Shown here: one piece after another, positions 55,111 through 64,000 of the stretch | Layout: every line of letters begins with the position of its first letter | Position numbering within the stretch: position 1 is the first letter of the stretch | Assembly (NCBI GenBank): GCA_032622095.1 | Contig: CP136061.1 | Location: 38,013,797 to 38,077,796, forward strand | Direction of reading: 5' to 3' | From: Siphonodentalium dalli | Lineage: Eukaryota > Mollusca > Scaphopoda > Gadilida > Siphonodentaliidae | Length of the DNA stretch: 64,000 nt | The notes under the pieces: model-generated | The model's input: only the letters and a program-made list of their open reading frames with translations | The model's database searches: none | Told to the model about the DNA's origin: nothing | Made by a program: the position numbers and the translations under genes

Positions 55111-58062
55111 TTTTAACACGGCATTTGATTCCCAAACAACAGCCATATGCACGGCATGGAACAGAAAAGAGCGTTCCGTGTTAGTCTATTCCTGATTGGT
55201 AATAATAAAGAGCGTTTTGTTTCACTTTTGTGCGATAAGTTGAAAACGACTGCGAAATGGCGGTGATAATGAACATGATTTTTTTCTGAGCATATGAAGC
55301 CAGCATAACATTAATTCGTGCTCGCCAATTTACCCTTTTGACGATTTAATAAAGTATGTATAGTTACAACTAATCGCCCGATTCCGGACATTTCTTACTA
55401 ATAAGTGGGTTTCATAATACTCGGGTACACAGGCGCTGGTGAAATTTCACAAAAAGGCAGTATTATGTGTTAAAGTATTGGTCCCATGTTATATTTCCGA
55501 GTTCTAATTACAATAAAGTTGCCTTGTCCGATTTGACACTTAGTCTGGTCGTTGAGACTCGATTTTGAGGTGAACCTAGAACAAATTGTTTACAAGCTGT
55601 TTTCGGTGTCATTCGACGCGGAAAAGCATCAGGAACAACATATCCAAAATTCGCAAAAATCCGCGTTGGGGAAACTTTGTTATCCACGATGGCGTCCAAC
55701 ATGGTTGTCTATACTACATCAGTTCTCGATATAAGTCATTATACGATATATAGTGGCATCATAATTATGCCGTTATATCAGTTTGTGTTAAATTAGAATG
55801 CGGGAGCGAGTAGAGTGACACGGACAGAAAATTATACAATCGTGGCCATGAAATGGCTGTCAAAATGGCCGCAACTCCAAACCATACCACGTAGAAAGCA
55901 ACATATTGGGTAACTACATAATAGTGAAATACGTATGGGCAATATACAAGTCGGTTGTTAAATATCTTTAAAGGTACACACATCATTAAAAGAGATCAAT
56001 CTGAAGGACCATCGGTCACTGCACAGCAAGTCAACCCCCCAATGATTTACGTTTTTAACGTCTGGGTCTTCTGCTTATCCAACATCCAACTGTTGGGCTA
56101 AACAAAAATAGCTCGTGCATGCAACACACGAACTAATGTTTCGCCTCACAGTGCATGGTAGTTTAATTCGGCATGGTGATTAAATATTGAATGCAACGCC
56201 GAAATTTAAGTGCATACTCTAGAGGTATAAATACTAGTTATATTTCCGGAATTGTCAACACTCCCGGTGATAATAAACGATACACGTATGTCGCAATGGT
56301 TATTATACTGTAAAGAAACACTCATATCTTCAAAGAGACTGTACATAGTATATCTTCAAAGAGACTGTACATAGTATATTGTATGTAAGACTAATTTTCA
56401 TTCTGCTACAAACCCGGTTTCTTAGTAGACAATTTTGTTAAAATTACTTCAGTGGCCACTTTACAACTAGAATAAGCTACAGCGCAATGCACACTATTAG
56501 TTTTCAGTATATTTTTGTTTGAAAATATATTACCATTACCACCCACGTAATCGTGCTAAATATCAGGTGATCATCGTTTAAGATGTTATTCCAACGTTGA
56601 ACATTCACCCAATATTGTTAGTTGTGGTTCTGTGCCCAACAGACATGTGTAACATTATGGAAAATGGGTAAACGCGGTGATGCGGTTGAAGACAACGTAG
56701 TAAGTTTCACGTAGATGTGGCCTTGGTGAATTCAACCAAATATAATTTCCAGATATAAACACAGTCTCTGTCACAGATTATGTCGGCAATGTTGGTCAAG
56801 TTTTGAATTTATTGAAGACAGTCTATGGTACTCATTCGTGATTTAATAAATTTAGTTCATGGTACACCATCACGCATTCTTGTGATAAAAGCGAAATATT
56901 CATGTTTTATCACTTGATCTGAGGCAACTATAACTACTATCTTGAGAAACGTACAATAGGATCTACGCATTCTCTCCAGTACAATATGAACATAATTCAT
57001 ACCGTTTTATAGCAATTCATTTTTTAAGGTTTTATACCGTAGATATAAAAATAAATGGTGATCGGTCTCATTCGTGAGACTGCTCTGAATACATATATTT
57101 CTGCTTCTAGAGAAAGGCCGCATAGTCAATACATCCCTACTAAATCCCGTTTAGCTGTTTAATTACACATATATCACACGATTCAAGATTAGCGGTACAG
57201 ATAAAACTGCGTAATTTTTCCGTTTCTGGTCACCCAAAAGTCCAGATTTAACCGTTCCACAAGACCCTGATTTCGCTTGCTCTCTCGTGAGATACATCAG
57301 AAAGAATTCGTACATCTCTAATCAAAAGTTTCTCTTATACTTGTAGTCATTCTTCCTCGCAATATTCGAGCGTTTGTTCACTCGTATAGGACTAGCTATT
57401 CAATTTTGCACTAAATCTAAATTTCATTCCATTTTGTCCATTTTGGTGGCCATTTTGGGAAAACTATTCTACATATATGGTTTACGACTAAGCAATGTTT
57501 GTGTATATTTCAATTTAGTACGAATTTGGCATTAATTGGAGCACCTGCCGCAGAATTCAGTATTTTCCGATAACAAAAGACATTATGGACGCCATCTTCA
57601 ATAGAGAATTTTTCCCAAAGCGGATTTTAGCGGATTTTGGATATGTTCCCTACATTCTGCCCGACAATATGACACCAAAAACAGCTTGTAAACAATTTGT
57701 TCTAGGTCCAATGCTTCAACGACCAGACTAACTATACAACCGTCATGGGTATGTCCTACATTGACCAGAAAATAATTAGATTGGGCATATGGACTCATTA
57801 GTGAGAGGTTGTCGTGCATGGCCAGATGTGGACTTTCGAAAGAGGTTTAACACGCTTTGATTTTTTTCAGCCTAGAATATATAACGGTATGTTATAATCT
57901 GTGTTATTTTCGGTTAGAAAACAATAAGTGTTACCGTGCATGCAGCTAATCTATGTGTAGAGAGTGTCTTTCTCATATCCCAAATTAACTATATAATTAT
58001 GTAATGTGGATTGCCAAGCTGCACAGTTTGACATATTTCAGCCAACATTACTGTCCCAAATG
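55111..58062 (+). repeat. 0.75-kb direct duplication, copy split by a 2190-bp element
   Basis: Left part 55111-55540, right part 57731-58062; together they equal 53657-54410. The right part keeps the ATACAACCGTCATGGGTATG and TGTGTAGAGAGTGTCTTTCT blocks. Confidence 0.85.
55541..57730. mobile_element. 2190-bp TIR element with 3-bp target duplication
   Basis: Ends TAGTCTGGTCGTTGA and TCAACGACCAGACTA. The terminal 140-150 bp (55541-55690, 57590-57730) are inverted copies including ACAAATTGTTTACAAGCTG. The flanks are ACT on both sides (55538-55540, 57731-57733), and the related copy at 54085-54087 has a single ACT. Three-bp duplications occur in PIF/Harbinger and CACTA groups, but the ends match neither clearly. 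The interior has no transposase-length frame, so it is non-autonomous. Confidence 0.8.
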
Positions 58063-58139
58063 CATGCATTGATAACACTTGGTGTGACGGAGTTACCTCA
58101 AACGGGCATAGCTCATTCAAGCTTCCACATATTGCCCAC

Positions 58140-58640
58140 ACAGTTTGAAATGAGGTATATATATATATGATAAATTGATAAAACACGAAATGTTGATATA
58201 CCGGCTTCATACGCTCTGAAACAAAATACTTGCCAATGTGACATCCATTTTTCATTTTTTTTTCGCCCAGAAGTGAAAACAAACACTCTTTATTTATACC
58301 ATGCATATCTGGAATAGGCTAACACAGAACGTTCTTTTATGTTCCGTGTCGTGCACTGTCATTTATGTCGTCTATTTGGGACCCAAAGACCGTGTTGACA
58401 TGTAGTTGTATTTTTGTGACTTCGTTGCAGCTTTCAGGGGCATATACTCCCCGTATATATATAAATGTATGGTGCAAGTATTTATCGACATATTGCGATA
58501 CTGGACAAAATCGAAAGTATTGATTTATAATATATTCATGTATTATACTCACGAATATCTTGAATGTGATCGAACACCAATTTGATCCTAATTGTATTTG
58601 GAGGTATACCTCCTGAATTATTTCCCGCATGTCTATTTCG
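58140..58640 (-). repeat. dispersed family, inverted copy with ATAAAGAGTG/AACGTTCT boxes
   Basis: ATACCGGCTTCATACGCTCT, then AACAAACACTCTTTATTTATAC, GGCTAACACAGAACGTTCTT, TTGGGACCCAAAGACCGTGTT and a GATACTGGACAAAATCGAAA end. The same order on the same strand recurs at 61330-61640, 62745-63030 and 63345-63725. Confidence 0.7.
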
Positions 58641-58879
58641 CGACATATAGGCACAACAGTTCATAACTTCGATGTTAACCAATTATGGCCATGCATGTGT
58701 GGCTTCTACTTATGACTATATGTCTATATTGCATATGATATCGGAAATCAGTCCGGTCCAAATTTTATTTCAGGAGTTATGACTTCTAGAGTCTGTTTGG
58801 GCGTTGTTTCACAATTTGCACACTCGTAGATGGCATGCCTTAAACGGACATGGATCATTCCAGCTGCCAACTTTTGTCT

Positions 58880-59110
58880 AAATAATTTGGAAGTATGTAT
58901 ATATAAGACAGGTTGACAAATACACAAAATACTGATATCCCGGCTTCATATTTTTATTGAAAATAATTTCCATGACAGCTATATCTCGAGCTGGTTCAAG
59001 TGTTTCCACATATATAGGTTAAACAGAGACTCTTTATGTTTACGGCACCAGGAACAGCCCGCAGAATAATATTTCGAGTAGTTTATTGACCTATTTCGAT
59101 ATCGGGGAAA
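58880..59110 (-). repeat. dispersed family, partial copy
   Basis: Starts GGTTGACAAATACACAAAATACTGATATCCCGGCTTCATA (two matching blocks) and ends ATTTCGATATCGGGGAAAATT. The centre has lost the AAACACCGTGTT box. Confidence 0.6.
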
Positions 59111-59230
59111 ATTAAAATGCAAACATCATTAGGTTAATGTGCGGGACAAACGGCCATGTGACTTTAACTCGAAACCCAGTTCTGCCAAACCTGTACATCG
59201 AGAGTCATTACTCTTCTTGACTCGCCCACA

Positions 59231-59653
59231 ATGGGAACATTGAATATGCACACAAACAACACAGCCAGACTCGACCCATCTTATGACAAATTCCCCCTGT
59301 ACTCGCATCGTTGCAAATTTAAAGGTGGACTACATGTATTAAAATTGTATTTTGGGGGGATTTGGTCTGATGTAATAACAAGAACTTTACCAATATACCA
59401 GCGTGAGTACAAGCGCATGTGTCATAATGCGGACCGTATATATATAAATCGATATGTGGATTTAAGGGTAGCCATAACACTATACGAAAACAAATTACAC
59501 CATGCAGACCGAGTTCATATTCGTATGCGGACAGGCTCCCGTCAATGGTATATAGCAAGCATATTGTGTCAAGTTTTAAAGATCAATTGGAAACGAAGAA
59601 GAACAAACTTAGACACAATTCAGTACATGCATGTTGGCGATCATTATATCTAA
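59231..59653 (+). CDS. 140-codon ORF, longest in the window, unknown
   Basis: Begins MGTLNMHTNNTARLDPSYDK. The first 30 codons look coding; beyond a possible donor (AAAGGTGGAC near 59325) the composition is more arbitrary and basic (RMRTGSRQWYIASIL, NWKRRRTNL). The A at -3 is favourable. It may be a first exon followed by fortuitous open intron, or chance. No domain, signal or membrane segment recognised. Confidence 0.25.
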   Translation: MGTLNMHTNNTARLDPSYDKFPLYSHRCKFKGGLHVLKLYFGGIWSDVITRTLPIYQREYKRMCHNADRIYINRYVDLRVAITLYENKLHHADRVHIRMRTGSRQWYIASILCQVLKINWKRRRTNLDTIQYMHVGDHYI

Positions 59654-60621
59654 GTTGAACAATGAGGATAGCTTTACTGAACAAAATCCAACAAAGCTCG
59701 TATTTGCATGTGTATAAGTTACCATATAGTGGTAAATATATGTACTAATGTTCAAACCAATTGACCAGTAATTGGTAGAGGCTTGGTACATATAACATTT
59801 TGGTACATATAACATTTAGGAAGAATGCATCATATGGTGGTCAAGAAATACACACAAAGAACATCCAAATGTTCATCGTTTCAAGCAAGTCATATGCACA
59901 CATTTTACTATTTGTATTAAGTGATGTAAAACACTCCGGCATGGTGATAACATAGAAATGGAGAATAATCTATTCAATGTAGTATTTTTTTTACAAATAG
60001 TATAGCAAACGTCACAGCACACACCGTCATTCTTATATATTAATCAAATGCAGTGACTCTCGATGGCGAAATTGTTTTCGTTAGTTTATCGCCTATAGAG
60101 TCATCCCGAATCGAGTAGTAAATATTTACAATTGAGCGTAGTTCTGACGATGATTTCTATGGAGTGCTACGGCCAATTTGGTTCAAATGTTTGGCGATGT
60201 TAGTAGAATGTAATATTCCTTTAGTTGGCATAGCGCCTGCATACTAACTTATCAATTTCACACACCCGAACAAGTACATAATATGTGTTTAATTGAGCCT
60301 TTGAATAGATCAACACACCAAAGCCTCGTTTACCACGTTAGTGCGAGTGCTCAGTCATTGACCATTAAAATTCAATTGAAATTGTCTGCTATAAACCCGA
60401 TATACCATCAGATTACAAGATTTGCCCATATGACGTTGTATGTATACAAATGGGAGACGAAAACACTTCCAAAGATATACAATATTAATTGTTCCATATT
60501 CGCTGGAGAATATATATACATGTATAAATGGACATGGATCGCCCGAGCTTCCAAGTGTTGTTTACCCAATTTAGATCACTCAATCAATCAAGTTTATTAG
60601 TACGTTACATGTACCATGTAT

Positions 60622-60735
60622 GGTCAAATGTACATTAACATAGAATAACAGGACAAGAACATTGAATATGGAACAAAATAAGTAGCAACAAATTCATAAT
60701 AATGTTGTTCTATGTTAATGTACATTTGACTGATA
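60622..60735. repeat. small inverted repeat
   Basis: GTCAAATGTACATTAACATA (60622) pairs with TATGTTAATGTACATTTGAC (60713). It flanks the 3' end of the LINE fragment that follows on the minus strand, so one arm may belong to that element's tail. Confidence 0.8.
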
Positions 60736-60779
60736 GGGCAGTGATCGTTTTTTGTTGTACTCGATTAACCAGTTCGTCA

Positions 60780-61310
60780 CTAGCTTGATTGCCAAACACC
60801 TTCCTTTTTCAGTCCACAGTGGACGAAATATGCCAGTGCCTGTAGAGTTGTTGGGTCTGTGCTTGTTAATATTTTATTGAATAACCTCTCGTTAGGGGTG
60901 GTTAGGAGATCAGGTATTAGTTTCTCGTGAAATATGGCGCGCTCGTCGGACAGTGAGGTACAATGGAGGAGAAAGTGCTCCTCATTATCAATTTGGTTGC
61001 AGGTTTCACATATGCGATTATGCGGTCCGGTTCATCGAAATCGAAATAGCGTCCGCGCTCAATGCCCAGTGTGTGACAACTAATTCTGAATTTCGTGAGG
61101 GATTCCCGTTGTTTGGGGGTGGAAATGATGTCAATATATTCTTCCAAAGAAGTGATTGTTTTGAACATTCTGTATGTTCTAAGCTTGTTGCGTGGGGGAT
61201 CACGTCTGTTGATATTTCTGGGGAGTTTGCTGCGAGTATTATCGTTAAATAGTTATGTCTTTATTGCGTTATCAAAGAAGTCGTTGATGTTGTGATGTGG
61301 TGACAGAGAT
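60780..61310 (-). mobile_element. non-LTR retrotransposon C-terminal fragment (zinc-knuckle)
   Basis: Minus frames give KFRISCHTLGIERGRYFDFD, then after a one-base frame change RICETCNQIDNEEHFLLHCT with C-x2-C-x7-H-x4-C, SLSDERAIFHEKLIPDLLTT, and LAYFVHCGLKKEGVWQSS before a TAG at 60780-60782. This is the terminal domain of jockey-like LINE polyproteins found after the RT. 5'-truncated. Confidence 0.82.
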
Positions 61311-61329
61311 GTGATTAACTGTTGACAAG

Positions 61330-61640
61330 AAGGAGTATAAAATAGGTTGACAAATACACGAAATGTTTATATATCAGCTTCTTATTCTCTGAAAAATACT
61401 TGGCATGGTCACAGCAGTTTTACCTCTATTTTCAACGTTTTGCATATGAGTAAAATAAACGTGCATATGGATGTTGTTTGTATTGGGACTCAAACACCGT
61501 GTTAAAAATTGATTTTTTGTTACTCCAGTGCGCCTTTCTGTGGCATAAAATGCACGTAGAACAGTATTTCGAGTTTTTATCAACCTATATCGATACCGGC
61601 AAAACATTCAAAAGCGAATATGATTACATGCATTTTTAAG
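61330..61640 (-). repeat. dispersed family copy beside the LINE fragment
   Basis: GGTTGACAAATACACGAAAT, TCAGCTTCTTATTCTCTGAA, CTCAAACACCGTGTTAAAA and ATATCGATACCGGCAAAACATT in the family order. Confidence 0.65.
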
Positions 61641-62239
61641 CGCGAACTACCATATGGCTTTAATTAATGTTATATAATACCCTAGATAGAAACTTTTGAT
61701 AATCTACGGGGGATATCGCCTGCGATTAACTTATTACCGGACACTCAATTCTATAGCACTCTAGTCGGAATATTCGATAATGACATCACACCGCGGGTAA
61801 TGAGATATATCCATCTCACTCATGAAAACGACGCCGATTCACAGGTGCAACAACCTGATGATTTGGCACAGAGCGCAGCGGGGGTCAAATATGTATCTCC
61901 TATATTCTGCCGATTTCTAGGTTTAGCTTTGTATGTGTTATACAAACTACATTTATATATGTGTATTTCCTGTTTATATGTTTATAAGTTCATATGTTTA
62001 ATTCACATATCATGTTTATGTAATGTACTAAATGTGTTTTATATGTGCTCATGTGTTATGTGACAATGTGGTCACGAATGACATATTATCATTAAAGACA
62101 TTAAAGACTCTGATGATGACAACACACAGTGGGGGATGCCGTTTATCCATCGTTCGCAGGGAAAAGACTTCGCTACAACATACGGACACGTTAATGAATG
62201 GGTTCCAGATTCTTTCCGGCAATTACTATTTGGCATATT

Positions 62240-62475
62240 TCAACATACTAAGCGGACGGTACTTTGACCTCGACTTTTTGATACACTGTATTTCTCTGTC
62301 AGACGAGCGCGCCCTATTTTACGAGAACATATCATGTTAAACATCCCAAATGAGATATTATTTAAACAAATAATGACCAGGACAGACTCAAAAACTATAC
62401 GTGCTCTGGCACACTTCGTCCACCGTGGATTGAAAACGAAAGGGTTTTGGGTAAATGCGCCGAGATATTATTAAT
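62240..62475 (+). mobile_element. second, opposed LINE C-terminal remnant
   Basis: Plus frame LSGRYFDLDFLIHCISLSDE then ALFYENISC stop; a shifted frame continues IPNEILFKQIMTRTDSKTIR and ALAHFVHRGLKTKGFWVNA. Same family as 60780-61310 but in the opposite orientation, with the knuckle segment between GRYFD and HC deleted. Confidence 0.72.
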
Positions 62476-62744
62476 GTCGAGTGAAAAATAAGTGTCAAGT
62501 AGATAATTCAATATAAACATATAACATTGCAAAATAAGTGCCAAGATTGGTACAGCACATACAACGTACAAACGTGTCACGCTGATACAGCACTATATAT
62601 ATAAACATAAGTGCAAAATATGTGTCAAGAAGGTAAGTAATATAAACATAATATGTCCTAAATACACATATATGATAATACATCGTCGTACATCGTCGCT
62701 CACTCGAGCTTCAGAACTTTGTCTGCGTAATTTGGAATGAGGTA

Positions 62745-63030
62745 CACGATATATTGACAAATAAAACGAACCATTGATATACCGGCTTCATATGCTTGCT
62801 CAGAAAAATAATATCCATGGTCACAGCCATTTGATAAACGTTTTCATTTTAATAAACGCTCTTTCTTATGAACAAACACCGCGTGTTAAACGTTAAATTT
62901 TGTATGAATTAAATGCTTCTTCCTGACACATATAATGCCCGCAGAAAGGTTGTTCGTGTAAGTACAAACTAGTTCGTTATCGGTAACAATTAAAAAGTGA
63001 TTATTTATTAGATGTATTTATGAGTACAAA
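62745..63030 (-). repeat. dispersed family copy
   Basis: ATATTGACAAATAAAACGAA, GATATACCGGCTTCATATGC, AAACGCTCTTTCTTATGAAC, AAACACCGCGTGTTAAA in order. The end near 63020 reads CAAACCGCCATGTGCC. Confidence 0.65.
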
Positions 63031-63239
63031 CCGCCATGTGCCTTGAGATAAAAACAATATGTATATTTTATTTAAAACAGTTTATTTTTTTTTAAATTGA
63101 GCTCTGCTCCATTCATTTATTATTTATTTTATAATTTGTTAATTAAATCTAACACCGTGATAACATCCGCTAGGGTACCCCGAGTCAGCACACCAAATGT
63201 AATTGAAATCGGTATAAGGAGAAAATCCGGGCAGATAGA

Positions 63240-63275
63240 CAGATAGATAGACAAACTTTCACATTGAAGTTATAC
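63240..63275 (+). repeat. GATA-type simple repeat
   Basis: AGACAGATAGATAGACAAAC preceded by a CCGAGTCAGCACACCAAATG...GGAGAAAATCCGGGCAGATAG context. Confidence 0.6.
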
Positions 63276-63344
63276 TCTTATATATATATCTAGACCAAGA
63301 GAGATTCATTAAAATGTGTATATTATGTATTTAGTCTTGTCATC

Positions 63345-63840
63345 GTTTTTATGGTGTGTTGATATACCAGCTTCGTGATCTATGGCAATATATGCCATGG
63401 CTACAGCAGTTTTACAGCTATGTTCTACTTTTCACATACATAAACGTGAATAAAAAACGCTCTTCGTGTCTACGATATCTAGAATAGACTAATACTGAAC
63501 GCTCTTTCTAAACCACCTCGTGGAATTTTCTGTTTTTGTTTGGGACCCAAACACCGTGTTTAAAGTTGTATATTAAATTACATCAATATGTCTTTTTTTG
63601 GGAACACAGCATGCTCATTTAACGGCAGAGTATACATGTATGTATCGACCTATTTCGGTACCGGTAAAATTTCGAAAATGAACATTATTTGCTGTATTTT
63701 GAATCACAAACCGCCATGTGCCTTTAAGTAACATCACGTACCAAATTGTCATATGCTGACCTAACAGAACTGACAAATTACTTTGAATTACGATTGGGGC
63801 CGCCATGTGGCTTTGATGCCATGATATCACGTGCCCACAC
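63345..63840 (-). repeat. dispersed family, longest copy
   Basis: TTGATATACCAGCTTCGTGA, AAAACGCTCTTCGTG, GACTAATACTGAACGCTCTT, GGGACCCAAACACCGTGTTTAAA, TCGACCTATTTCGGTACCGG and ACAAACCGCCATGTGCCTTT. Two CGCCATGTG(G/C)C boxes at its end (63712, 63801) suggest a partial doubling. Confidence 0.7.
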
Positions 63841-64000
63841 GGAATATATAATTTGATTTGGGGTAATTGATTTGATGTTACACAACCAAGCGCCGTTCGT
63901 TGGTTATGGATACGTCCATTTTAAAGTTTGTTACAAAACTCACGCTGATGTTCAACTCCGATACACGGAGTATCTTAGACACATTTTATTGCTGTATACA

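Noticed and set aside
60283-60600. 105-codon plus ORF
   Set aside because: Arbitrary composition, no start context, and it runs into repeat DNA.

Overview
The window looks like nuclear DNA of a marine invertebrate, most probably a mollusc. The evidence is compositional: about 60-65% A+T, dense inverted-repeat elements, many TACATGTA-type strings, the AGGGAGATAACTC motif (39149-39161 and 40881-40893) that I associate with mollusc repeats, GT-AG introns and AATAAA poly(A) signals. No bacterial operon, CRISPR array, rRNA or intact canonical tRNA gene is visible. Species and genome are inference; a BLAST search would settle them.

Region by region. 1-15 kb: a frameshifted coding remnant, then nested mobile elements. 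These include a 0.58-kb inverted repeat with a 5.8-kb spacer (2052-2634 / 8412-8993), a long-armed foldback (2978-4799), CACTG...CAGTG elements with subterminal repeat arrays (4799-7907 and 11680-14652), and TTAA-flanked MITEs built around a 69-bp palindrome. 15-34 kb: best support for a host gene, a small secreted-peptide first exon with TATA box and donor at 15856-15954, plus phase-0 microexons at 30502-30531 and 33955-34002 and a poly(A) signal at 34079. Its long first intron holds a minus-strand chain of coding-like segments (18.8-22.2 kb), a local repeat array, LINE fragments and a third copy of the CACTG-family body. 34-41 kb: LINE end, degenerate arrays, a tandem pair of tRNA-like (SINE-type) units, a one-TM ORF and an apparently identical 821-bp duplication. 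42-48 kb: a minus-strand Gly-rich terminal exon, a 61-bp tandem array, a degenerate repeat array and a tandem array carrying a complete Helitron. 48-55 kb: a second plus-strand secreted-protein gene candidate (5' UTR exon, signal-peptide exon with one frame break, possible terminal exon), with a 1371-bp hAT-type element in its intron. 53-64 kb: a 0.75-kb duplication, one copy split by a 2190-bp TIR element, and a dispersed repeat family with two opposed LINE 3' ends.

Most sequence is transposon-derived, so its story is nested insertion. For six insertions an uninterrupted related copy (empty site) lies in the same window and defines the boundary: the three TTAA MITEs, the Helitron and the 2190-bp element, plus an 8-bp target duplication for the hAT element. 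The gene models are my own splice-site reading without transcript evidence and should be treated as candidates.
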